DNA of 64,000 nt. Origin: an uncultured Alphaproteobacteria bacterium (GTDB taxonomy: Bacteria; Pseudomonadota; Alphaproteobacteria; HIMB59; GCA-002718135). Location: assembly GCA_902621165.1 (NCBI GenBank), contig CACNKX010000002.1, positions 1-64,000 of the forward strand, given 5' to 3'. This document shows, piece by piece, positions 9,683-18,588 of this stretch; the stretch's first letter is position 1, and each line of letters starts with the position of its first letter. Below the pieces are notes generated by a model. The model made no database searches, was not told the origin of the DNA, and saw only the letters and a program-made list of their open reading frames with translations. The position numbers were made by a program, and so were the translations under genes.

Positions 9683-10357
9683 GTGAATAATATTTTTAAT
9701 AAAATTAACCTTTTGTTATGTATTTTGTTATGCTTGGTATTGGCAGGTTGTAAAATAGATTTTGAGGGTGATCTTTATACCTCAGATTTATTAACTATAG
9801 CTGAAGAAGGTGGATCAATTAATTTACCTATGGAAATAAAGTTTCAAGTATCTTCATGTGATGAAGATCTGACAAATTTAAATAATAAAATATCAACATA
9901 TTTTCAAGATTATAAACAAATAAGCTGTGGTACAGGTGAAGATTTTATGGATTACATTACCTCCAAAGTTTCTGTTCCTATTTACAATAATTTAGAGGAT
10001 TTCAACTTTGAAAATAAAAGCTTAATAGGTTACCAATCTACAATTTGGGAAGGTCAAACTAAACCATATGTCTATATCGTATTAAATCTTAATAAGTTTG
10101 AAGGATTGAGTGACTTTATTCAAAATGAAACATTCCAAGAATTGTCACTTGATGAAGGCATTTTAAAAGTAAATATTAATAATGATATTGAAACACAAAA
10201 ATTATCAATTTTTCCTTCTTTTGTTGATGGCGAGCCTATTGTTTTTAGAACTACATATGATTTAGAAAAAAGACAAAGTCTTTTAGTAGAGAGTTCAAAT
10301 ATTAGTGCAATGCATTTACAAGAAATTGGGTGGGCGCCATTATTTATATTTGAATAA
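9683..10357 (+). CDS. predicted lipoprotein of unknown function
   Basis: 224 aa; N-terminal signal with lipobox LVLAGC; start codon GTG. Confidence 0.6.
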   Translation: MNNIFNKINLLLCILLCLVLAGCKIDFEGDLYTSDLLTIAEEGGSINLPMEIKFQVSSCDEDLTNLNNKISTYFQDYKQISCGTGEDFMDYITSKVSVPIYNNLEDFNFENKSLIGYQSTIWEGQTKPYVYIVLNLNKFEGLSDFIQNETFQELSLDEGILKVNINNDIETQKLSIFPSFVDGEPIVFRTTYDLEKRQSLLVESSNISAMHLQEIGWAPLFIFE

Positions 10358-10622
10358 TAGATTTTTTTTAAATTATTTTTTTTGATTATTATTTTTATAA
10401 AAATTAGTTTTATTTACACGTATATAGTGCGTGATACTGGTGCATTTGCAAGAATGGATGAGCTAGAAGCCAAAATCTTGATTTATGAGTGGGGCGTTCT
10501 GTAGAACGACCACTAAATCATTATTAACAGAAAATAAGGACTTTTGGAAACTTCTTCGTAGAAACTTCGTAGTAAGTTTTCATTATTTTTCAGATTTCTT
10601 GTTTGGGTTCTTCGTAGTTTTT

Positions 10623-11144
10623 TTATTCTTTAATTAAGGATAATAATTTTTTTGCTAGTCTAGAAACTGCCTTTCTCCTATCTTTTGAAAGTTTTTTAAT
10701 AATTTTTATATTTTCTTTTATTGTTTTATTATCAATTTTATTGAAAGTTATTAGAGCATTCATTGATTGACATAAAACAATCCAATCACTGGAGTTATTA
10801 AGATAATCAGATACAATTTTTTTTGCTTTTTTTTGTTCTTTATTTTCTAATTGATTAACTAATTCTGAAAATAATTGAGCGCAGGTCCATTGTGTGGAAG
10901 GTTGTTTTATTTTTGAAATTTTGTTTAAGAAAATATTTTTAAAATCTAAAAACCATTCTGGTTTTTGTCTAAATATTCTTTTAAAAGCATTTGATGTTCT
11001 TAATCTTACTATTTGGTCTGTGCTTGAATAACACTTAATTAACGAATTAATCCTATTTTTTTTAACAATAACATGTTCAGCAACTTTTATTGTATTACCT
11101 AGTGAATTTGGATTACCACCAGTTAGTTCAGACTCATAATTCAT
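10623..11144 (-). CDS. HEAT-repeat-like conserved protein
   Basis: 173 aa; MNYESELTGGNPNSLGNT N-terminus plus an alpha-helical repeat pattern (VRLRTSNAFKRIFRQKPEWF... QSMNALITF...RKAVSRLAKKLL). Confidence 0.55.
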   Translation of the reverse strand: MNYESELTGGNPNSLGNTIKVAEHVIVKKNRINSLIKCYSSTDQIVRLRTSNAFKRIFRQKPEWFLDFKNIFLNKISKIKQPSTQWTCAQLFSELVNQLENKEQKKAKKIVSDYLNNSSDWIVLCQSMNALITFNKIDNKTIKENIKIIKKLSKDRRKAVSRLAKKLLSLIKE

Positions 11145-11287
11145 TATAAATTAATTTGTTAAAATAAATCTAAAAATTAACATTACCTAATAATAAATTA
11201 TATATTTTCCTTCGTAGTAACTTCGTAGTAAACTTCGTAGAGAGTTTTCTATAAAAAATTATTGATATTACTGGATAATATTTAAAA

Positions 11288-11515
11288 AGTGGGGCGTTCT
11301 GTTGCTCGGTGCCCCTGACCGCGCTCACCTAGAACCTAGGCAGCAAGTGCTAATCTATTATCGTTAGCGTTTATAAAATAGCCCGATAACGGTGGTACAA
11401 TACCGGATAAAGTCTTTGTCTTTGAATTACCGTCAAACCTATTTCGTCCCCATATTTTGGTGGAGACGCCGGGTACCGCCCCCGGGTCCGAATAACTTAT
11501 TGCACAAAGCATTTA
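11288..11515 (-). ncRNA. ssrA: tmRNA (transfer-messenger RNA), circularly permuted two-piece form; predicted tag ANDNRLALAA
   Basis: Minus strand reads acceptor piece (...GGACCCGGGGGCGGTACCCGGCGTCTCCACCA), a 6-nt spacer AAATAT, then coding piece GGGGACGAAATAGGTTTGACGG.... GGGGACG pairs with CGTCTCC (7 bp, one G-U). Tag frame GCTAACGATAATAGATTAGCACTTGCTGCCTAG at 11368-11336. Outer ends approximate. Confidence 0.92.
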
Positions 11516-11638
11516 TTATCTTAGTTGCAAAGCAACGTAATTATTATACCTTAAACTAATTATACTTGAAAGTTTTGTCTTGAGACCTAGCAATTAAAAA
11601 AAATATTGTTACTAATAAAGAGATAAAACAAACAAAAT

Positions 11639-12127
11639 ATGATTAAAGCAATAATGGCAATTGATGAAAAGGGAGGCATTAGTAAAGGCCAAAGTATGCC
11701 TTGGCCTAAAAATTCAATTGACCTAATGTGGTTTAAAGAAAATACTATAAATAATGTAGTAGTAATGGGTAGGAAGACCTGGGAAGATCCTTTTATGCCT
11801 ACACCTCTAAAATCAAGAATAAATGTTCTAATTACAAATAAAAATAAAGAATTAATTGAAGGAGCAGATTATTATTTAAGTGGAAACGTGAATAATGAAA
11901 TTCAAAATATTCAATCTGAATATACAAATAAGGATATTTTCATAATTGGTGGTTCAGAAATAATAAATTTGACATTTAACTTAATAGAACAATTTTACCT
12001 AACCAGAATCTACGGTAATTATAATTGTGAAAAATTTATAGATGTTTCTTTAATAGAAAATAATTTGAATATGATTAAAAAAATTGATGGCGATTCAACA
12101 TGTCATTTTGAAATTTGGGAAAAATGA
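11639..12127 (+). CDS. folA: dihydrofolate reductase
   Basis: MAIDEKGGISKGQSMPWPKNSIDLMWFKENT...VVMGRKTWE...IFIIGGSEI. Confidence 0.95.
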   Translation: MIKAIMAIDEKGGISKGQSMPWPKNSIDLMWFKENTINNVVVMGRKTWEDPFMPTPLKSRINVLITNKNKELIEGADYYLSGNVNNEIQNIQSEYTNKDIFIIGGSEIINLTFNLIEQFYLTRIYGNYNCEKFIDVSLIENNLNMIKKIDGDSTCHFEIWEK

Positions 12128-12954
12128 AACAATACCTAGATGCATTAAGATATTGTTATGATAATGGAACTGATGTTCAAAGCAGGGCAGGTAGCGTTAG
12201 AAAATCATTTGGGTTTCAAATGCATTATGATTTATCAAAAGGCTTTCCTGCTATAACAACTAAAAAACTAGCATGGAAATCTGTAATTTCAGAGTTACTA
12301 TGGTTTATTGAAGGTTCTGATGATGAGAGAAGATTAGCAGAAATTTTATACAATGATTCAAGAAAAAACTTAAAAGATAAAAAAACTATTTGGACACAAA
12401 ATGCTGAAGCAGATTATTGGAGGCCAAAAGCTCGATTTGTTGGTGATGTTGGCAAAATTTATGGTGTTCAATGGAGAAATTTTAATGGAGAAGATCAAAT
12501 TGTAAATTTAATCAAAGGACTAAAAGAAGACCCAAATGGCCGACGACATATAATTTCAGCTTGGAATCCTCCTGAGATAAAAAATATGTCATTACCGGCA
12601 TGTCATGCATTCTCGCAATTTTTTATTTCAAATAACAAATTAAGCTGCCAATTATATCAAAGATCATGCGATATGTTTTTGGGAGTTCCATTTAACATAG
12701 CTAGTTATAGTCTTTTGACTCACATGTTAGCTAGGGAGTGTAAATTAGAAGTAGGAACATTTATTCATTCTTTAGGAGATTTTCATATCTATAAAGAACA
12801 TTTTGAGCAGGTTAAAATACAATTACAAAGAGAGCCCAAAAAATTACCTGAGCTTCAGTTTGAAACAAAAAACTTTTTTAAATACAACGTTAATGATTTT
12901 AAATTAATTAACTATGAGCATCATGAAAAAATTGATGCTTTAATGAATGTTTAA
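12124..12954 (+). CDS. thyA: thymidylate synthase (ATG at 12124 overlapping the folA stop; track start 12115)
   Basis: WKSVISELLWFIEGSDDERRLAEILY, DPNGRRHIISAWNPPEI, LPACHAFSQFFI, QRSCDMFLGVPFNIASYSLLTHM. Confidence 0.97.
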   Translation: MKQYLDALRYCYDNGTDVQSRAGSVRKSFGFQMHYDLSKGFPAITTKKLAWKSVISELLWFIEGSDDERRLAEILYNDSRKNLKDKKTIWTQNAEADYWRPKARFVGDVGKIYGVQWRNFNGEDQIVNLIKGLKEDPNGRRHIISAWNPPEIKNMSLPACHAFSQFFISNNKLSCQLYQRSCDMFLGVPFNIASYSLLTHMLARECKLEVGTFIHSLGDFHIYKEHFEQVKIQLQREPKKLPELQFETKNFFKYNVNDFKLINYEHHEKIDALMNV

Positions 12955-13988
12955 TTTAGAGATTTTTTTAAGTTCTTAGCAATTGATATAAATTTTTTTG
13001 AAATTTCACCATCTGGATTGTCTATCAAAGCAGGTATTCCATTGTCTGATTGAATTCGTAAATTTGTATCAATAGGAATCTCTCCTAAAAAAGGTATTTT
13101 AAATTCTTCAGCTTCTTTTTTCACACCATCTTTTGAAAATATATAATGCTTTTGATTGCAATTATCACATATGAAATAACTCATATTTTCCACAATACCA
13201 AGAATATCAACATTAACTTTTTTAAACATGTTTATTCCTTTTCTGGCATCAGTAAGAGCTACATCTTGAGGAGTAGAAATTACAATTGATCCAGAAAGTT
13301 TTGAACTTTGAGCCAAAGTTAGTTGAGCATCACCAGTACCAGGAGGAAGATCGATTATAAGGTAATCTATTTGACCCCACTCAACCCCATTAAACATTTG
13401 CTCTAAAGCTTTCATTACCATTGGACCTCTCCAAATTGTTGGAGCCTCAGAGTCTAGAATAAAACCTATAGACATTAATTTTATCCCATAATTTTCCAAA
13501 GGTATAAGTTTTTTGTTTTCATTCATTATTGGTTTTTGAGAAATTCCCATCATTCTAGGAACACTAGGACCATAAATATCTGCATCAAGTAATCCAACTT
13601 TGAGATCAAGTGAGCTTAATGCTGTGGCAAGATTTACTGAAAATGTTGATTTTCCAACTCCACCCTTACCACTTGCAATTGCCACGATATTTTTTGCATC
13701 AATTTTAAATCTTTTCTCATCAGAAATATTTGTTTTATTTCTATCAGAGTTGATAATTACATTCACTGAAAGAACGCCAGAAATTTGCTCAACATTATTT
13801 TTAAGTAATCTTGCTATGTTTATATATGAGTCTTCTTTTTGACCTTTCACAAGCAAGGAAATGTTTACATTACCTTCTTTTACAATTGCAGATATGTTTT
13901 GATTTTTAGGATCAAAAGTAAGATTTGTTTCAGGATCACTAAATTTCTTCGAAAATGTATAAATTAAAGATAAAATTTCATCAGACAT
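12951..13988 (-). CDS. mrp: Mrp/NBP35 family Fe-S carrier ATPase
   Basis: ASGKGGVGKSTFSVNLA, LLDADIYGPSVPRMMG, IDLPPGTGDAQLTL, ENMSYFICDNC. Confidence 0.93.
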   Translation of the reverse strand: MSDEILSLIYTFSKKFSDPETNLTFDPKNQNISAIVKEGNVNISLLVKGQKEDSYINIARLLKNNVEQISGVLSVNVIINSDRNKTNISDEKRFKIDAKNIVAIASGKGGVGKSTFSVNLATALSSLDLKVGLLDADIYGPSVPRMMGISQKPIMNENKKLIPLENYGIKLMSIGFILDSEAPTIWRGPMVMKALEQMFNGVEWGQIDYLIIDLPPGTGDAQLTLAQSSKLSGSIVISTPQDVALTDARKGINMFKKVNVDILGIVENMSYFICDNCNQKHYIFSKDGVKKEAEEFKIPFLGEIPIDTNLRIQSDNGIPALIDNPDGEISKKFISIAKNLKKSLN

Positions 13989-14074
13989 ACTTGATTTTTC
14001 CAGATTTACTCAAATATTAGTTATTAAATAATACAATTAGTGTTAGTAGATAGAGCCAATATTATCAATAATAT

Positions 14075-15181
14075 ATGAACTGGAATAAAAATAACAATGA
14101 CAACAATCCTTGGGGTTCAGGCGGAAATAACAACCCTTGGGGCTCCGGAGGTTCTGGAGACGGTCCAAACAGAAGAGATTTTGAAGATTCCATTAGAAAA
14201 GCAAAAGATAGGTTCGGAAATTTCAAATTTGGTGGCAGACGTAATCTTTCAATATTTATAATAGTAGCTATTTTACTATGGTTAGCTACTGGTTTTTATA
14301 GAGTTGAGCCTGATGAGCAGGGTGTAGAGCTTTTATTTGGAAGATGGAATGGTCAAACAACTGAGCCTGGATTACATTACTTTTTTCCAACTCCAATTGG
14401 TCAAACTGTAACACCTAAAGTTGAAGTAATTAGAAAAATAAACGTTGGATTTAGAAGTGCAAGTGATCTTGGTTTTGGTTCAAATTCAAATGCAGAGCGA
14501 AAAGTAATTGAAGAAAGTTTAATGCTTACTGGTGATCAAAACATAGCAGATGTTGCATTCACAGTACTTTTCAAAATAAAAGACGCTGGAAATTTTCTAT
14601 TCAAGCTTAGAAATCCAGAACTTACCGTTAAAGATATGTCTGAAAGTGTTGTACGTGAAGTTGTTGGTCAAAGAGATCTTCAATTCTTACTCACAGAAGG
14701 TCGTCAAGAGGTTGAACAAGTTGTAAGAAATGAATTACAACTAGTTTTAGATTCTTATGAAAGTGGTGTTTTAATTCAATCAGTACAGCTTCAAAGTGTT
14801 GATCCGCCCGATCAAGTTATTGATGCTTTTGATGAAGTTCAAAGAGCAAGACAAGATAAAGAAAGATTAGTTAACGAAGCAAACACTTATTTAAATAGAA
14901 TTGTGCCAAATGCTCGTGGTGAAGCAGCGAAACTTGTTGAAGCCGCTACAGCATATAAAGAGCAAGTGGTTAAACAAGCAGAAGGTGTGGCGCAAAACTT
15001 TATTGATGTTTATAACAGTTATAAAGACGCGAAAGAAGTAACTAAAAGAAGAATTTATTTAGAAACTTTAAGGGAAGTTTTAGAAGGAAAGAACAAAATA
15101 ATTTTAGACGATACTGGAAATGGACAGGGTGTAGTTCCTTACCTTCCATTGAATGAACTTAAAAAGTCAGGAAATAATTAA
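14075..15181 (+). CDS. hflK: FtsH protease modulator HflK
   Basis: Gly/Asn-rich N-terminus (NPWGSGG), single TM, SPFH domain; adjacent to hflC. Confidence 0.93.
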   Translation: MNWNKNNNDNNPWGSGGNNNPWGSGGSGDGPNRRDFEDSIRKAKDRFGNFKFGGRRNLSIFIIVAILLWLATGFYRVEPDEQGVELLFGRWNGQTTEPGLHYFFPTPIGQTVTPKVEVIRKINVGFRSASDLGFGSNSNAERKVIEESLMLTGDQNIADVAFTVLFKIKDAGNFLFKLRNPELTVKDMSESVVREVVGQRDLQFLLTEGRQEVEQVVRNELQLVLDSYESGVLIQSVQLQSVDPPDQVIDAFDEVQRARQDKERLVNEANTYLNRIVPNARGEAAKLVEAATAYKEQVVKQAEGVAQNFIDVYNSYKDAKEVTKRRIYLETLREVLEGKNKIILDDTGNGQGVVPYLPLNELKKSGNN

Positions 15182-15182
15182 G

Positions 15183-16058
15183 ATGAGATTTAGTGCAAGA
15201 AATTTACTTATAGTTTTAGTTTTATTTATTCTTTTCCTTACTTTCACGGGAGCTTTTTTTATTGTAAATGAAACTAAGCAAGCTTTAGTGCTTCAATTTG
15301 GTGACCCAAGAAAAGTTGTTACAAAACCGGGTCTTCAATTTAAAATTCCATTTATTCAAGATGCTGTTTTTTTAGATTCTAGATTACTTAATCTCGATCC
15401 CCAACCTGAAGAAATGATACTTTCAGATCAAAAAAGAATTATCGTTGATTCATTTGCCAGATATAACATTGTTGACCCTCTAAAGTTTTATCAGACAGTT
15501 AGAAATGAAACTACTTTTTCAGATAGATTTGGAAGAATTATAAATGCTGCTGTTAGGGGTGTAATTGCTCAATACTCTCTGACATCACTTCTCAGTGATG
15601 AACGTATTAACATTATGAATGAAATCGAAAAACAAATTAAAGTTAATGAAGATTCCTTTGGTGTCAAAATTGTTGATATAAGAATTGGAAGAACAGATTT
15701 AACTGAACAAGTTTCAAATAATGTTTATCAGAGGATGCGTTCAGAACGTGAAAAAGAAGCAAACTTATTAAGAGCAGAAGGTGAAGAACTATCTAAAGAA
15801 ATCGTTGCATCAGCAGATAGACAACAAACAGTTATTTTAGCTGAAGCTGAAAGAACGTCTTCAATACTAAGAGGTGAAGGCGATGCTGCAAAAAACAGAA
15901 TATTAGGTGATGCTTATAGTCGTGACGAGGAATTTTTTGATTTCTTAAGAACAATGCAAGCTTGTAAGGATACTTTTGGAGATACAGATATGTCTATGGT
16001 AATTGCTCCTGGAGAAGTTTGTGAAAAATTTTTTGGTGAAATAGATATCCAAAATTAA
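15183..16058 (+). CDS. hflC: FtsH protease modulator HflC (track start 15153; ATG at 15183 preferred)
   Basis: FFIVNETKQALVLQFGDPRKVV...GLQFKIPFIQ; SPFH domain. Confidence 0.93.
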   Translation: MRFSARNLLIVLVLFILFLTFTGAFFIVNETKQALVLQFGDPRKVVTKPGLQFKIPFIQDAVFLDSRLLNLDPQPEEMILSDQKRIIVDSFARYNIVDPLKFYQTVRNETTFSDRFGRIINAAVRGVIAQYSLTSLLSDERINIMNEIEKQIKVNEDSFGVKIVDIRIGRTDLTEQVSNNVYQRMRSEREKEANLLRAEGEELSKEIVASADRQQTVILAEAERTSSILRGEGDAAKNRILGDAYSRDEEFFDFLRTMQACKDTFGDTDMSMVIAPGEVCEKFFGEIDIQN

Positions 16059-16258
16059 TGTTTGAAATATTACTAATAAGCATAGGTCTAGTGCTGATCA
16101 TTGAAGGTGTGTTCTATTTTTTCTTAGCGAACAATTTAAAAAAATATCTTGATATGCTCTCTGTTATTAATACACAAACTGTAAAAAATATTAGTTTATT
16201 TTTTGCTCTTCTAGGACTGTGCCTTATTTATTTCACGTTCAAATTCTATGATAATTAA
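16058..16258 (+). CDS. DUF2065-like small membrane protein
   Basis: 66 aa, two TM helices, between hflC and a degP-like gene as in many proteobacteria. Confidence 0.75.
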   Translation: MFEILLISIGLVLIIEGVFYFFLANNLKKYLDMLSVINTQTVKNISLFFALLGLCLIYFTFKFYDN

Positions 16259-16259
16259 T

Positions 16260-17621
16260 ATGAGAATTAAATTTTTATTCTTAGTTTCTATTTTATTTTC
16301 GAAACCATTACTTGCAGTTCCTGAGAGTTTTGCTGATTTAGTAGAACAATTATCTCCTGCAGTAGTTAGTATTGCATCAACTACTATTGTTGAAAATAAT
16401 AGCCAAAATCAAATACCACAATTTCCAGAGGGATCTCCTTTTGATGATTTTTTCAAAGAATATTTTGATCGTGATCAAAGAAGATCTCAAAGACCAATGA
16501 CAGGTCTTGGGTCAGGTTTTATAATAAGTGAAGATGGTATAGTTGTTACAAATAATCATGTAATTGAAGGAGCTGATGAAATAACTGTTATTCTAAATGA
16601 TGAAACAGAGTTTACAGCTGAATTACTTGGAAGAGATCCAAAAGCAGACATTGCTGTATTGAAAATTGATCCTAAAAACAAAAAACTTACATATGTTGGC
16701 TGGGGAGACTCTGACAAGATGAGAGTTGGAGATTGGTCAATTGCAATAGGAAACCCTCTTGGTTTGGGAGGAACTGTCACAGCGGGAATTATATCTGCAA
16801 TCTCAAGAGACTTAGGTAGTGGGCCATATGTAAAATTTTTGCAAACCGATGCATCTATTAATCGGGGAAATTCAGGGGGACCTTTATTTAATCTAGATGG
16901 TGAGGTTATAGGAATTAACACAGCAATTGTATCACAAACTGGTGGAAGCATTGGCTTGGGTTTTGCTATACCCGCAAATAGTGCAAAAAAAATAGTGCAA
17001 CAACTAAAAGATTTTGGAAAAACTAAGAGAGGTTGGTTAGGTGTTCAAATTCAGCCTGTTACAAAGGATTTTGCAGAAAGCTTAGGGCTACCTGATCAAA
17101 AAGGAGCATTCATAACAAACGTAAATCCGAATGGACCATCTAAAACTGCAGGATTAGAACCAGGTGACGTAATTTTAAAGTTTAATGATATTGAGATTAA
17201 AAAAATGCCTGATTTACCAAGGGTTGTTGCGGAGTCAGATGTTGGCTCTACAGCAATTTTAGAAGTTTGGAGAAAAAATAAAAAGATAAATATTGAAGTA
17301 ATATTAGGAGAATTACCAGGAGAAGTTGTTACCGAAAGAAAAATAACATCAAATATTCAAAGTAATTTAAAAATAGAATCTTTAGGAATTACCATTGAAG
17401 ATCATATTAAAGGAGTCAAGGTAGTTTCAATTGAAGACATTGATAGCAGTTTACAAAATGGAGATATAATCACAGAAGTTAATAGAGAGATTATTAATAA
17501 TATAATTTCATTTGAACAATTGGTAAAATCATTAGAGAAAACAGGTAGATCGTCATTATTACTAAAAATAATTAGAGATGATGAGCAAAATTGGGTAACA
17601 ATTAAATTTAAGAATAATTGA
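16260..17621 (+). CDS. DegP/HtrA-like periplasmic serine protease with PDZ domains
   Basis: GLGSGFIISEDGIVVTNNHVIEGAD, DPKADIAVLKI, RGNSGGPLFNLDGEVIGINTAI. Confidence 0.95.
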   Translation: MRIKFLFLVSILFSKPLLAVPESFADLVEQLSPAVVSIASTTIVENNSQNQIPQFPEGSPFDDFFKEYFDRDQRRSQRPMTGLGSGFIISEDGIVVTNNHVIEGADEITVILNDETEFTAELLGRDPKADIAVLKIDPKNKKLTYVGWGDSDKMRVGDWSIAIGNPLGLGGTVTAGIISAISRDLGSGPYVKFLQTDASINRGNSGGPLFNLDGEVIGINTAIVSQTGGSIGLGFAIPANSAKKIVQQLKDFGKTKRGWLGVQIQPVTKDFAESLGLPDQKGAFITNVNPNGPSKTAGLEPGDVILKFNDIEIKKMPDLPRVVAESDVGSTAILEVWRKNKKINIEVILGELPGEVVTERKITSNIQSNLKIESLGITIEDHIKGVKVVSIEDIDSSLQNGDIITEVNREIINNIISFEQLVKSLEKTGRSSLLLKIIRDDEQNWVTIKFKNN

Positions 17622-18541
17622 AAACTCAAATCTATTTTGTATTAGGACCCACTGCATCAGGAAAATCAAAATTTGCTTTAGATTTAGCCAAAAAACTAAA
17701 TGGTGAGATTATAAATGCTGATAGTATGCAAATTTATCATGAGTTAAGTATCTTAACTGCTAGGCCAACTATAAATGATATAAAAAAAGTAAATCACCAT
17801 CTTTATGGATTTGTAAAAGGTGATGTTAGATTTAATGTTCAAAAATGGTGTGAGGAAGCATCAAAAAAAATTTATTATTTGGTTAATAAAAATATAACCC
17901 CTATTTTAGTTGGAGGTACAGGTCTTTACATAGAATCTTTAATTAATGGAATAGTTTCAATTCCATCTATTCCAGAAGAAGTAAAAATAGAATCAGATAA
18001 AATGATTTTACAAATTGGTAAGGAAAATTTTTTTAATTTAGTTAAAGAGCTTGATAGTGATGCAATGATTAATATTGCACCTAATGATATTCAAAGAATA
18101 CGAAGAATATGGGAAGTAAATTTTTTTACTAAGAAAAAATTTAGTGACTGGAAAAAAAGTAAAAATAAAAATTTTATTAATTTAAAAAATTACAAAATAT
18201 TATTATTTCTTCCAGATAGAAAAGAAAACTATAGAAGAGTAGATTATAGAACACACCTAATGATAAAAGATGGTGCGATAGAGGAAGTCAAAAATTTACT
18301 TAAATTAAATTATAATAATAGTTTACCAATAATGAAAGCTCACGGAGTTCCTGAAATTCAATCTTATCTTAATAATGAAGTATCAATTGAGGAATGTATT
18401 TCTAAAATACAGCAAGTAACAAGAAACTATGTAAAAAGACAACATACTTGGTGGAGATCTTCAAATCTTAATATTTTTAAAAAATTTAATCAATTTCCGG
18501 ATGAAATTGACTTAAAATCCATTAATTTAGAGCAAAATTGA
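17618..18541 (+). CDS. miaA: tRNA dimethylallyltransferase
   Basis: FVLGPTASGKSKFALDLAKKLNGEIINADSMQIY, LVGGTGLYIESL. Confidence 0.95.
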   Translation: MKTQIYFVLGPTASGKSKFALDLAKKLNGEIINADSMQIYHELSILTARPTINDIKKVNHHLYGFVKGDVRFNVQKWCEEASKKIYYLVNKNITPILVGGTGLYIESLINGIVSIPSIPEEVKIESDKMILQIGKENFFNLVKELDSDAMINIAPNDIQRIRRIWEVNFFTKKKFSDWKKSKNKNFINLKNYKILLFLPDRKENYRRVDYRTHLMIKDGAIEEVKNLLKLNYNNSLPIMKAHGVPEIQSYLNNEVSIEECISKIQQVTRNYVKRQHTWWRSSNLNIFKKFNQFPDEIDLKSINLEQN

Positions 18542-18588
18542 ACTAATTTATTGATTTTATTTTATCCACAGCCTATGAGCTAAAATCA

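Noticed and set aside
13600-13842. 80-aa plus-strand ORF inside mrp
   Set aside because: Antisense shadow of a conserved P-loop ATPase.
16556-16951. 131-aa minus-strand ORF inside the DegP-like gene
   Set aside because: Antisense shadow of the conserved protease domain.
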